Of a stretch of 64,000 bases of DNA, positions 22,380-33,275 are shown one piece after another. A program made the position numbers and the translations under genes. The notes below the pieces were generated by a model. It was not told the DNA's origin. It saw only the letters and a list, made by a program, of their open reading frames with translations, and made no database searches. This DNA is from Acheta domesticus (Eukaryota; Arthropoda; Insecta; Orthoptera; Gryllidae), in NCBI GenBank assembly GCA_031308135.1, contig JAHLJT010000631.1, forward strand, positions 158,262,921 to 158,326,920, read 5' to 3'. Position 1 is the first letter of the stretch. Each line of letters begins with the position of its first letter.

Positions 22380-23530
22380 ACTATTGGTAGAACGGAAATA
22401 TTAATTTTAGAATATTAAAGAACACATAAAACTAGTCCTAAATAGCAATTTTCATTTAAAAATTATGTGTCGTTTTAAAGAAAATTGCGTTTTAGCGCTA
22501 CTAAAAATGCAAAATTTGAAGCTCATTTTCACAGAAAATGTTTGAGTTCTCAAAATACTTTATTTGAAGTTATTTGAAGCACATTCACTCACAAATATAA
22601 TAATCTTTACAAATTGCTAGGAATGTGTATATTAAAGATGTGAGAGATCTTTCAAAAAAATTACAATTATGTAATTTTTGAAAAAACAAAACAACAACTA
22701 AAAATAAACTTTACGTCAAACTAAAGAGTGTAACTAGCACTATCCGTTACAAAAGTTTGAAGAAAAAATTTGCAGCCATATATGAGGAAATGGCGTTTGA
22801 GCGTTTCTGAAAATGCGAAAAATGTGAGCTACTTTTCACAGAAAATGGTTGTGTTTTCGAGAAATTTTACTTGACATTATTTAAAGCACATGTACATGTA
22901 AATATAATAATGTAAAAAATCGCCGCTAATGTAAATATTATCGACGTGAGAAATATGAGAAAAAATTTACATTTTTGTAATTTTTGAAAAAAACAACCTA
23001 TAGAACAATATGGCTTTTATCTCGTCTGATAGAGTACATTTACCACTACCCCTACCTAAAGTTTAAAGAAAAAATTTGGAGCCGTTTTTGAGAAAATTTT
23101 GAAAATTCCCGGGGGGCTTTATGTAAAGTACTCCCAAATTTTGAAGAATCTTTTTCAAAATCTCCAAGCTTCGACTAGAATCAGATCGACCGGGAAATAT
23201 CCATTTTGGAAGAAATCGTACGTATGGTTTAGGCGCTAGCAGTGTTCACAGACGGACAGACGAGACAGACTGACGGACATTTCCTTTCAATTGGTTTTTC
23301 GATATCAAGGACCCTCAAAAGAGGGTTTCTAGCTACACCACGTGTTAGGGGATTTTTTTTCTTAATTTGCAACTGGTTTTATCCACTTTTTCGTTATCGT
23401 GGCCCGGCAATGATTTTTTTTTCCGCCGAAAATTGGCCATTTCTTCGCGCAACATTACATTTCCCTATACTACGTATATCACCCGTGTATACGTACGTAT
23501 ACGGGAAAGTAAAAACCGACTTCACGACTA
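22380..23530 (+). repeat. Dispersed repeat family R2, longest copy with internal tandem units
   Basis: Two diverged ~305 bp units lie in tandem: the CTCATTTTCACAGAAAATG block at about 22522 recurs at about 22828, and a TGTAATTTTTGAAAAA block recurs about 305 bp later. A third partial unit starts near 23060. The 3' part holds AGATCGACCGG, a GACGGACAGACGAGACAG run, a GATATCAAGGACCCTCAAAA block and a CCACTTTTTCGTTATCG block, all shared with copies at 34085 and 57630. It ends near AAAACCGACTTC. No reverse transcriptase or transposase motif was seen, so its class is unknown. Confidence 0.7.
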
Positions 23531-25440
23531 CTGAAATAGGGTAGAATGGTATCTATACTGTACAGCAGTTCCTTGTGTAGTTAGAAATCAAAATATTTGC
23601 TGTTCCGTTACGCACCTCGTAAATAGCACACGTTTAATGGCAAGCGGCCTCTTCCCTGGAGACTTGCGATTCATAACGTCAATTGCGCGAATAGTAAGGA
23701 CTCTCTGAGTGCGATAAATTAGGCGCGCGCGTTATGAGAATAAGTGGAATAGCACAACTATGTGTTGGAATTTTTCGCTCAAAATCGAAACTGTTTGTTT
23801 CTGAATTTTTTCAAGTTCCCGCTTGTCACTCACAACCAAAGATATCTCTGATATGGACTAATGCTGCATGATTTTCCTTGAATTTATGCGCGCATTGGAA
23901 ATTAATATTTAGATGCTTTTGTATTTTTTGAAGTTTCTGGATATCCTACAAAATCATAAAATATTATCGCATAGCCGAATTCTACATAGTTTTCTTCCAA
24001 TTTCTGCACGCAAATTTCTTTCACTATCTTTCACTGGTTATTCTAGCATGATTACAACTATTACTGAATTAGTATGTAGTTTAATTTTCTCCTCTCTTGT
24101 TATTTTAGTTAATTCATAGATCATTTTAATTAAAAGTAATTTCGGGATACGCCCTCACCCAATTATTTTCTTCAATAGGTAGCTGAGTGTAATTGATATG
24201 AGCTTTAGCGAATTCATTCCGATGCACAGTTTCAAGATAAAGTCAGAATTTGTATTGGAAAAGCCTGGCAATAAATATTTTCTTTTTCTACTAATCTCAT
24301 GCGCTCGTTCCATAAGGTCTACTAATCTCATGCGCTCGTTCCATAGCTTCCTTATCATTACAGTTTTCTAATTTCTTTTGATTTTGCATGATTTAGAAGC
24401 TGCTTTCTCGCAGCTTATTTTATTTCATGATTACTTAGTGAGTATGAGCGACGAACGTGGTGATGGAAAGGGAGGTTCAATGAGTTCAAAAGACTTTTAG
24501 ATTTTCGGAATCCTTTGAAATCTCTTCGAGCGAGCCACCTTGTACAGCACCGGATTCCGAGCGTCACTTGACCGGTGCTCGCCCGGTGGCTTCCCAGATT
24601 CAGCATCCCCGACTTACTCCAAGCGCTCGCCAGATAAAACCTATAGCAGCGGTCGACCGTTTTTCGCAGAATGCAGAGCTCTAATATAAAAATCCAAGCT
24701 TACACATAGCAGAGTATTCTCTGCATAAAACAGTATGTATGGTCTAAGCATTCGGACATTTTTGACGCAGTGTGTTCAGAAATGATTTAAATTTTACTTT
24801 AATAGACGCATACCAATGTTACTTCCATACCCGGAGAACACAAAGAGTAAACACCAGAAAATATTGTAATATAATTGAAGAAAAGTGTTATGTATTTCAT
24901 AACAAGTAGTGCATACACTTTAAAATATAGAACAACCATTCTCTGCAAAGTTGCATTAAAATAGTTTCAGTTTTTAATACACTGGCCAGAGCATATGGAT
25001 TTTGAACATTTCCTTTACTACTTCCAGTCCTTTTCGCGGGACAGAGATTGTCATGTTCTAATTTTGAATATCTATTTCAAATTCAATGAATCAGAGATGC
25101 ACAACTCTCAAAGCACCTACGTTGATAAAATTACGAAAATAAGATTGTAATGAGTTTACGAGCAGATCTGATTAAGAGAATGCCCGTGTTTAAACCAAGC
25201 GATTACGTCTGGTGACATTTTCGATTTCTTTGTAAACAACCATCAACGTTGAAAGTCGAAACTATTACTAGAGTTTGAGAAAGGATCTAATAATAAAAAT
25301 CTTAAAAGAATAAACAGCAAGTCCTTGCCTAAACAAAGAGAGAAAGAATATAACTAATTTGGGATCCAATTTCTGATAGATATGCGACTGCCGAACAATT
25401 TCAAAAAAGGAAGCAGAACTGTTTGAGAGAGAAGGAGGAT
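23530..25440. other. Mostly AT-rich DNA, nothing firm
   Basis: A block near 23600-23740 is GC-balanced and may be regulatory. The rest is AT-rich with small ORFs (under 70 codons). One exact 28-bp duplication lies at 24287-24345. Confidence 0.45.
24287..24345. repeat. 28-bp tandem duplication
   Basis: The unit starting TCTACTAATCTCATGCGCTC at 24287-24314 recurs exactly at 24318-24345 with three bases between. It is probably replication slippage. Confidence 0.9.
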
Positions 25441-25880
25441 AGCGAATGGAGCCTCTCTGGATGTCGTCCCTCCATTTGACCGTGGTTGGGTTCAGAGCGG
25501 GCTGGTAGCGACCTGCCAACTCCGTGAGCGCGTGGGTCGCAAATCTCGAGTCCACGCGGCGGGCTGTGTGCGTCGGCCGATGCAGGTGGCGGGGAGGCGT
25601 CCGAACGTGTAAGTAATAGGCGCCGGCAGCGAATCGACGGCGCGGCGGCTGAGCGCAACAGACGGGTGCGTGTCGGGGTAATGGCCGACACCACGTCGCC
25701 GTGTCCTCCTTAATTAGCACAATCACCGGCTCTCAGCGTGGTCGCTGCCTCCCACCGCGCCGCCGCCGCCGCCGCCAGCGCTGCCGTCGCTCCCGGCTGC
25801 GTGAGCCCGCCCGCCCTGTGCGCATAAAGAATGGCCGCTTGTTGAACCGCCATTTCGTGATTACGGGCCATTTTGTTGAA
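25440..25880. promoter_or_regulatory. CpG-rich island, candidate regulatory block
   Basis: GC-rich, with a TTAATTAG core near 25710, a (CCG)n run at about 25755-25775, and a non-repetitive right edge (about 25800-25880). The 152-codon minus-strand ORF through it is rich in arginine, proline and histidine and changes character where the island ends, so it is rejected as a gene. Confidence 0.3.
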
Positions 25881-26570
25881 AAGTGATCGACGTTAATTCA
25901 CTTTCTATTTCATGGCGTGGAATGCGTTTTAGATGGTCCGTTTAGCTGCAAAGCTGAACTTTTATGTGCATCTGATTGCAATCCCTGTAGAACACAAATT
26001 ACAAAACAAAATGTTTATATCCTCGCACGTTGAATATACTGTGTTCTTTCTTTCGGGATCATGTAATACATTTCTTTAAACTGTTCGTGAAAGAAATAAT
26101 ATGTCCTCAAATTTAGAAAAGCATTGTGCAGGTTTTAACGTACTACTTATATCACAAGGTAGTGTTTTAACGACTATTTAATTAGTGTTTAAGTTTTCAA
26201 TTAAGTAAATAACTAAATTATATAATATAAATATATGTATTATTTCTAGTTTTAACTGAACACATCATCAAAATTGTGGAGAATGTTCTTTCTACTACTT
26301 ACTTCCCCTAGTGATACATCTCATACCTCTTTTCTTCCATTCAGCTTCTTTGAACCCTAGTAAAGTAAATAAAGTTTTCTAGTTTTCTTTCTCTTCTGTC
26401 TGAAGTATTCTTTGAGCATACATAAAATAAGAAATGAAATATGTCTTGACGGATAAAAATCACTCCAACGGGTTCGCCTATTTGTACACGATGCGCGAAA
26501 CGCCTTCACAACTTGTCATTCCGAGAAGCATAACTGGTTTTACACAACGTACAACTCGTTGGAAACGCAT
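25880..26570. other. AT-rich DNA, nothing recognised
   Basis: AT-rich spacer; no gene or repeat seen. Confidence 0.5.
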
Positions 26571-26930
26571 TTCGCTTTTTTTCCGCCCTCCGTCCTTCCC
26601 TAACGTCGTTGCTGACCCGCGGCGCGCTCCTCCGTTGTTCTTCGAGTTCGGGGAACCACCGCGGTCGGGGCGCCGCTCCGCACACGTCAATCGAATTCCG
26701 AGGAGCTCTCGAGAGGGTCCGCCGACGCCACAGGTTAGACAGCCACCCCGCGCTCCGCCCCGCCCCGCCCCGCCGCGCCCCTCTCCGCGCCCTGCCCCGC
26801 TCCCCCGTGCTCGGCCGGGGCTGGAAGTGCACGGGCGAAATCACCGGGGAACGGGCGCCTGCACGCCCCCTCCCCCACCCCACCCTCGCGCTGGCGCCTC
26901 TGGCGGCTTTAAACTTCCCTTTCCCTCTTT
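26570..26930. other. CpG-rich island
   Basis: GC-rich, with CCCCGCC-type simple sequence at about 26750-26810. A 200-codon plus-strand ORF and 166-codon ORFs on both strands overlap here, are proline- and arginine-rich inside the island, and turn lysine- and asparagine-rich outside it. That is chance-ORF behaviour. Confidence 0.5.
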
Positions 26931-29900
26931 CCGCTCCCTTGAAAGCACGTTTTATATTACGAAAGAAAAAGAAAACATTACCGACTCGCACAATATTAAG
27001 TTTCACACCTTATACACTTTCTCTTCTCCCTTATAGGAATATAGATAAAAACGTATGGAAGCGTGTCACGCAGGGAAGAAAGTACGGTTTTCACGGTTTT
27101 GTACGGTAACGTGTCTCCCTTAACTTCACCGAATTCTATAATATCCCGCGGGATCAAAAAATATCTCCTACATTATCACCTCCGGTGGAAAATGTAAAAC
27201 TTGATACGCGACGCAATGGTGAGTTGGCGCGAACGCGCGGTTTGTTTGGTTTCCATTGTGGTGCTGCGAAACGAAGCGGAAACTCCGCTGCCTGCAGCCT
27301 CAAGTCCTTCTCGAGTTAGCGTGATGGTGAAAGGGTGAGTGTATACATGTCTCTGAACGACCTTCCACCATCCGCGCAGATGAATAATTAGCAATTTAAT
27401 TGTATAATTGTAGAGTCTGTCCGAGATAGTATACGAACAATGCTCTTGAAATTTCCGTCACATTTTTATAATTTTGTATTTATCTTTTAAATATATATTT
27501 TTGTACTGAAATAATATCGAATTTAATGAGCAGTGAAGTTAATTTAATGATGAAAAAATAAATTGTAAAGCTTAATTTATTTTAAGCATTCATCTAAACA
27601 TAACTTTTACTTTGTGCATTTCATGGAAACATTCTTTGCAAATGCATTGACACAGAAAGTGCAAAATAAAGAATTACACTTGGATATTCAAAATGATTTC
27701 AGAAATACGATAAAACATATGATCTAACGTTCTAAAAATTACATAATTGCAAACCTGCTTACTTACCCCGCCCAAATGTAAACAAACGATTAATTTACAA
27801 TTAATAATACATCCAAAAAACGTTAGTGTGATATTATTATTTAAAGTACGTCTTTGCAAGCGACCCGTAGTGAAGCGACCACCACACTAGCTTCCCATCT
27901 TTCGGTTTACACTTCAAATCTTAGTTTCTCCTTTGGCAATTTGTTGAGATATGCATGTTGTAGTTTTATTTAGGGGTTTTCCCTGATACTTGTTAACAGT
28001 GACGTTGATAACAGTCTACTGAATAATTAAGTGAAAGAAAATGATAGTACACATTTTATTAAATTTAATGAAATAATATTAATTAAAACTATGTTCTTTA
28101 CATAAAACTGATCCTTTTCTCTCTAAACAGTCGGATAATAAATAAATAGTCCAGACAACGCAGGGTATTCTGCTAGTAAATAAATGTCATCGGTTTGATG
28201 TGTTCTTGTCGTCATTTTAAAACACTCACAACAAAGGAACATTATCAAATTAAGCTCACTTTCTTGCTGCTTCTCTGACAGTGAAAAGGGCGTCAAACGT
28301 AGGCCCAGCGACACTGCACCAGAGGTCGCCGTGCACCTCACGAGACTTCCTCTGTTTCTCCGGACAAACAACGAAGTTGGCACATTAACAACTTCTAAAC
28401 GCCGTGAAAAATGCCCTCAAAGTACTTGATAAACAATCTCTTTGAAAGGAAAGTTTATTATTTTACGGGTATCCTGAAACTTTGGGAAGACTTCCCCCTC
28501 TTCCTATGCGAAATGTTTTGAGAACGCGACGGAGCCGCCTTACCTTCTCTTAGGACAACCATTAACTGTCTGGCGATGCAGAAGTTTGTTATTGCATGAG
28601 GCTCGCAGAGATTAAATGACCGACTCCTACCCCTTCTAAACATAAGAAACTGAATACACAGGACACCTGCGAGAATTGTTGAAAAGAAGACAAAAGCAGA
28701 ATGGATGAGTGAGGGAGAAAGTGAAACTGTGGAAACAAGGGTTGCTTTTGAGCCTCGTTGAGAAAGTTGCCCGTCGAAGGAGTTCGACCTTGTATTCCAA
28801 AGTTGGGTTCTTCTTCTTCAGAGAGTGCAACTCGATGGATAAAATATGAGCGGCATTTGTCTCAGAGTAATACGTAAGGTGCCGCTGGGGCAAAGAACAT
28901 GCAAACGCAGTCTGTCAAACGTATCGATCGCCAGGTCTGGGCTCCTAGCTTTTCGTGTGAAGTCGAGAACTGGGGAAGGAAAGTTGCCCGTACTGCCCAC
29001 ACAGAAAAGTTCCAGACTTCAGGAAAAGACTGTGCTTCTTCAGGAAGTTCATTCAAAACCAACGGATATTTTCAAAGAGGAACGAAAAAATCATTAAAGA
29101 AACATGCCGTGTCACTTTTTCTTTATTTGATCTGTGTGCACTAATATAGTTTGTATGAATGTATTTAGACAATCATTCACAATCAAATTTTTTACTCCAT
29201 TTCCCCCAACTCAATTACGTTTCCTGGGGTCCCACTAATATTCGTATTAAAGTTATTGGAAGTTATAGGATCTACTGTTTAAAACTACTTAACTAAACAT
29301 CGTTACTACACACGCCTGCAAATTCTATTGGAGTGGGGGATATGGGCAGGAATGACTAAATGTCGAAATATAATTTTAGTACTCTGAAATAAACTTTCAC
29401 ACTCGGTTTAATTTTATAAGTTATATTTTAAAAGTTAATGAAATATTTTAAATCTGTCAGCAGCCGTAGAAACATCCAATGAGTGTGACATTACTTGAGA
29501 TTCTCTAATTTCCGTGGGCAAAGATTGAATGCCGCCCCTCTACATACGTGACAAAGGGAACAATGTCTTTTGCTATGCAACGCTAATTGAATGAGTCCTT
29601 CTTTGTAATCACGACATAAGAAATAAGAAAAGTATAACATTGAATTAGAAGTTGTGATTTAAATGGTTCTCAAAGAAATAGTATTTTATAGCATAGATTA
29701 TTTTGATAAAATTGAACTGTGCAGGGTCTGTTCTTTATACACAGATTCTCTTAAAGTTTTTTGTAAGAGCACTTAATTAATTCTCTTCCCAAACTGCGCC
29801 CACCAAAATTCTCTCAAGCTGGTTTTATTCCCTATGGATCCACCATCTACCAATAAATATTTATGCAAGTCCTAGTGAAGACAGAAATCCAAAAGCCTTT

Positions 29901-30360
29901 TTTTCGTTTTTATCCGAAAAACAAGCAATTTTTGGGACATATTTTTATGAGGCTATTAGGAATACTAAGAGCTTTGACTGTAGCCTGGAAGTTGTCTGTT
30001 AAAAGCGCTTACTTATCTACGTAACGACCTATCAACGCGTAATGTAATCTAGTTGTTAATCCAGTTCCTCTGATGTAAAACATTACCTTTGACTTAATAT
30101 CGTAATGAAATAATGATTTGGATTTATTCAACGGGAGTTAAAAGTCATAACACATTTGTATTCAAACTTCTATCAGTATAGAATCTGTGTTAGAAATATT
30201 ACATAATTTTCACCCATATCTGCCTGAATTATTATATTTTTAAATTTAATTACACCGCTATATAATTTTTAAAAAATTCTCAAAATTTTGAAATGTACAT
30301 GAGGATACCTTTTAGGATGTTATGGGAAAAATATGCCGTTCTAATTGCATCACTGCAACA
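26930..30360. other. AT-rich DNA with two slightly GC-richer patches
   Basis: No gene identified. A GC-balanced patch at 27200-27330 and another at about 28640-29090 carry overlapping ORFs of 60-85 codons on both strands; none is recognisable. The rest is AT-rich without clear repeats. Confidence 0.45.
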
Positions 30361-30361
30361 A

Positions 30362-30726
30362 GATGAAAGTTTGAACTATGTAAAGTTTCTAACAGCGTGG
30401 CCGTCTTGGTACACAAAGTAGAAAAGGATTAAGACCACAGAATTTCACAGTACGTATTGTTTCTAACACTAAATGAATATAGCCACTTCATGATGATAAT
30501 ATTGTTTTATATAAGAAACAGAATATTTTATTTTCCTTCTCGGTAAAAGCACCAATAGATTTAAGTTGGAATTCAGAGAAATATACCTTAAAGTTTTCTC
30601 TTCCTTTCCATATTCAGTGTTAGAAACAATAGGTACTGTGAAATTCTGTTGTCTTAACCCTTATCTACTTTCTGTACCCATACGGGCACGCTGTTAGAAA
30701 CTGTACATAGTTCAAACCTTCATCGT
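30362..30726. mobile_element. Non-coding element with 120-bp inverted repeats
   Basis: Arms 30362-30481 and about 30607-30726 are inverted copies, roughly 85-90% alike by eye, around a ~125 bp spacer. Shared blocks include TTTGAACTATGT, TTTCTAACAGCGTG, AATTTCACAGTAC and TTGTTTCTAACACT. No ORF and no unambiguous target-site duplication is visible. It is probably a MITE or foldback element. Confidence 0.75.
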
Positions 30727-30794
30727 GTGAGGGCCTGGTGGAGCATTTAAGAGTGTGAAAATGAGCATGTGCATTCTGGGTTGATCGGAAGCAG

Positions 30795-30940
30795 ACTAGG
30801 GTGAGCTGGGGCGTGCTTATTGGGACATGCTGGAAAATGCTGGAGCGTGACATGCTGGAGTGCTATGGGGTGCTGTGCCGTCCTGGGGCATGCTGACGAG
30901 TGCTGAGGCGTGCTAGGGCGTGCAAGAGAGCAGGACAGCA
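30795..30940 (+). repeat. Degenerate GTGCTGGGGC-type minisatellite
   Basis: Words such as GGCGTGCT, GACATGCTGG, GAGTGCT and GGCATGCTG recur about every 10-12 bases. The array is too degenerate for a firm unit length. Confidence 0.6.
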
Positions 30941-31200
30941 CTCCACACGTATCAGCGCGCCGGCCGCCCGGGTAGTCCCGCGGGCGCGCCCTCACGTTTG
31001 CTTGGCTTAGGGGGTTTTAAAGCTTCTCGCAGAGTTCGCGAACCGACAACAACACAACGCTCCAGCACGCGATTCCCTCATTTAGTGCGCACGCGACGCT
31101 GCTGCGCCCTGGCGACCACCATACTCAACTGGAGCGTACAGTGCCGGTGCTCAGAAGGGCCTGCCTTCTACTTGGGGCTGCTCCCTCATATTTAAAGCTG
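30940..31200. other. CpG-rich island
   Basis: GC-rich block right after the minisatellite. A 91-codon plus-strand ORF lacks any recognised domain. Confidence 0.4.
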
Positions 31201-31208
31201 TTCAGTTT

Positions 31209-31515
31209 GATCCCCGTAGGGGGGGGATGGTCGTAAGATCTGAGGATGTAGGTGGAGTTGGAGATGTCCACCCGGACCCGAGTCTGTCCGGGGTACTCAC
31301 GTCGTTAGCTTCAAGGTGGAGGCAGTGAAGTGGTTCGCCTCCAACTTTGTGGAAGATCGGGAATGGGATACGTTAGTGAGCATCCGCTGTGTAGCCAGCG
31401 GCGAACGTCAATCCCACGTATAAAAGTCCGACGGGAAGCATGAACCTCCTCAGTCAGGTTGTCTAAGTCCTGGCGGTACTCACATCGATAGTTTCAAGGT
31501 GGAAGTAGTGAGAAA
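31209..31515. repeat. Segment with a ~40-bp internal direct repeat
   Basis: GGTACTCAC, nine variable bases, TTCAAGGTGGA, then RGTAGTGA-type sequence occurs at about 31294-31330 and again at 31474-31510 (180 bp apart). The GC-balanced texture and duplication suggest part of an unclassified interspersed repeat. Confidence 0.5.
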
Positions 31516-31649
31516 TCAGAAGAAATATATCAACTGTGCCGGTTCGGCATGTCGGAATGCAAACTCGTCACTATTCCATTGAATCTGGTACCAAACTCGG
31601 AAAGTCAACCATGTGTTCAGAAAATGATGGGGAGAAGTCTCCGTACGAG

Positions 31650-31673
31650 AGTACATTAGTTAACTAATGTACT
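31650..31673. repeat. 24-bp perfect palindrome
   Basis: A 12-base half (AGTACATTAGTT) is followed immediately by its reverse complement. It could be a protein-binding site, an element end or chance. Confidence 0.8.
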
Positions 31674-31749
31674 TGGAGTTTTATTTCATTAATATTGAAT
31701 AAAAGTACACTCACTGAATAGCGTGTTGTATTTCAAAACTTCACATACA

Positions 31750-32117
31750 ATATTATTTTTGTTTCTTGATCAACTAAGTTGCTTTTCGATACTAATTTTC
31801 TCAATTTCGTTAAAATATATCAAAAGGTTCTTCTTCATCTTTTTTACACGTGATAAACTTAAACACAGCCACAATTTCATTATTTGGGGTACACAATACT
31901 GTTCTAGAAGTCGAAGTATTGTGTCCACGTCTCATTAGATGTATCATCCTTTTTGCGAATTGTATTATATAAAAATAAGGCTTCACTTCCGAGTAAATTT
32001 TTTAAACGTGCAAGTTGAACAGTCAGCGACTTTTTCTTCATTTCAGTTGCTGTTAAGTAGTTTTCAACATTTTCCTTCCATATTTTGAAATTTTCAGCCA
32101 CATCCCTAAATAATGAC
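31750..32117 (-). pseudogene. Decayed LTR-retrotransposon gag-like fragment
   Basis: The minus-strand reading from about 32117 downward resembles the start of the gag protein of insect Ty3/gypsy-type elements. It has a tryptophan-lysine motif near the start (KIWKENVENYL), then a KNLLGSEALFLYNT-type helix, then a second tryptophan and an EQYCVPQ-type block after frame changes. Gag forms the particle that packages the element RNA. Several frame changes and stops (the first near 31904) show it is dead. It points away from the plus-strand RT relic that begins about 50-70 bp to its right, so the two were either rearranged or come from different elements. Confidence 0.6.
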
Positions 32118-32164
32118 AATATTTTGGCTTGTTGAATTCCATACTGGTTATTTTAATATGACTG

Positions 32165-32284
32165 CGCCGTGTTTTATTTAATTAATGCAGAATGAAAATG
32201 AACCAGTAAAATGGGTATCTAATATTGTTACAGTTGAAAAACCTGACAAGTCATTAAGAATATGTATTGATCGACAGCGTTTAA
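32165..32284 (+). pseudogene. Ty3/gypsy reverse transcriptase relic, 5' part
   Basis: The plus-strand reading (frame of 32233) gives a tryptophan-valine motif, VEKP and RICID, the order seen at the start of the reverse transcriptase domain in Ty3/gypsy elements. It ends exactly at the TTAA at 32281-32284, where a piggyBac-like element is inserted. The domain resumes after the second TTAA at 33272. This enzyme copies the element RNA into DNA; the copy is broken and non-functional. Confidence 0.75.
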
Positions 32285-33275
32285 CCCAGGAGTGGTAACG
32301 CGGGGGTCTGTGGGACCCCCACGATACGTTTTTCTCTCTTGTGTTTCCCATGTTGGCTACGCTGACCTCTGCTTTAGTACCTTTCTCTTTTTGTTTCATG
32401 ATATTTAGTGTGTTCTCAGTTTGCCAGTTTAGTGAGTTTTATCCGTGTAGCAAGCTATTGTTTTGTTTGGGGTGCCTAGAGACCCTCGCGTTACCTTCTG
32501 CGTTAGCAAAGGTGTCATCAGACTCATACGTTCTATTAGATTGGGAACGTATTGCATGCTGTATTTTTACGTTAGGATTCCTCTGCAAAATTAATACTGA
32601 AGTACTACGAACATTTTAGTTCACTTTATTTTTTTAAGAAAGGAGTAGACAAATACGCCAACTTTTGCTGAAAGCGAGAACAGAATATCGTTACTCCCTG
32701 TCCTGGAAAAAGCAGTCTGCAAGAAATTCCAAAAGACCAATATTTTCTTTGTTTTTTGATCTGGATATGATTGAGAGAATTACAGAATCTAACATCAAAA
32801 ATGAAAGGGATTTAAAGAGGAATAAAAATGATCGCAACACCTATAAGACTGACAAATGGGAAATGAAGGCAGTAATTGTTCTACGTGTTTTGGCTGGGTC
32901 TGTGGAATTAGGGCATCAAAATCTTACTGAATTGTGGAATGTGGATAATATGGGTATTTAAATTTTCCAATGTACTTTGAATTTGAAAAGATTTTAATTT
33001 TTGCTACGAAACATGGGCTTGGATGTGACAACTCGCGCAGACCGGTAGAAAAATTAACTCCAAATATTAGATGCTTTTATGATGAATTCTTAGAGTTGTT
33101 TAGCAACTAAATTCCTTATAAATTGTTCAATTACACGCAAAACGGTGTTAAAATAAAATAAGACAATTACATTAATTTATTTTTTAATAATTTAGCATAT
33201 GAAAAGAGTGTGGGGGGCTGGAGAGACCCCACGTTACCACTTTTGTTTCAAAAAGTCACGTTACTGCAGAGTTAA
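32281..33275 (+). mobile_element. Decayed piggyBac-like transposon with TTAA duplications
   Basis: TTAA at 32281-32284 and 33272-33275 flanks 987 bp. The left end starts CCCAGGAGTGGTAACG. The right end, reversed, starts CTCTGCAGTAACGTG and also holds AGTGGTAACGTGGGGTC further in. Each end has a GC-rich GGGGTC/GACCCC-type hairpin. piggyBac-family elements insert at TTAA and duplicate it, and most begin with CC. Inside is a transposase remnant (separate entry). Intact family members are about 2-3 kb, so most of the coding region is missing. That both flanks belong to one RT domain is strong independent evidence for the boundaries. Confidence 0.85.
32665..33110 (+). pseudogene. piggyBac-type transposase remnant
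   Basis: A 98-codon plus-strand ORF (32665-32961) resembles the N-terminal part of the DDE_Tnp_1_7 (piggyBac) domain: a phenylalanine-rich segment, IERITESN, an aromatic-lysine stretch, then VLAGSVELGHQNLTELW. After its stop a shifted frame gives LDVTTRADR near 33013-33039, and another gives EKLTPNIRCFYDEFLE near 33050, both in the order expected for this family. The DDD catalytic region is absent. The ORF cannot be functional. Confidence 0.7.

Noticed and set aside
20591..23530. A 2.9 kb transposon bounded by GAAGTCGGTTT / AAACCGACTTC
   Set aside because: Only 11 bases match at the ends, no target-site duplication is evident, and the interior contains another element (the palindrome) but no transposase.
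25268..25726. 152-codon minus-strand ORF
   Set aside because: It straddles a CpG island and AT-rich flank with an abrupt composition change and no recognisable domain.
26434..27109. 200- and 166-codon ORFs on both strands
   Set aside because: Amino-acid composition switches at the CpG-island border, as expected of chance ORFs crossing a composition boundary.
32341..32619. 92-codon hydrophobic ORF inside the piggyBac-like element
   Set aside because: It lies where the 5' non-coding part and early coding sequence of the transposon would be; no transposase similarity, and chance is likelier.
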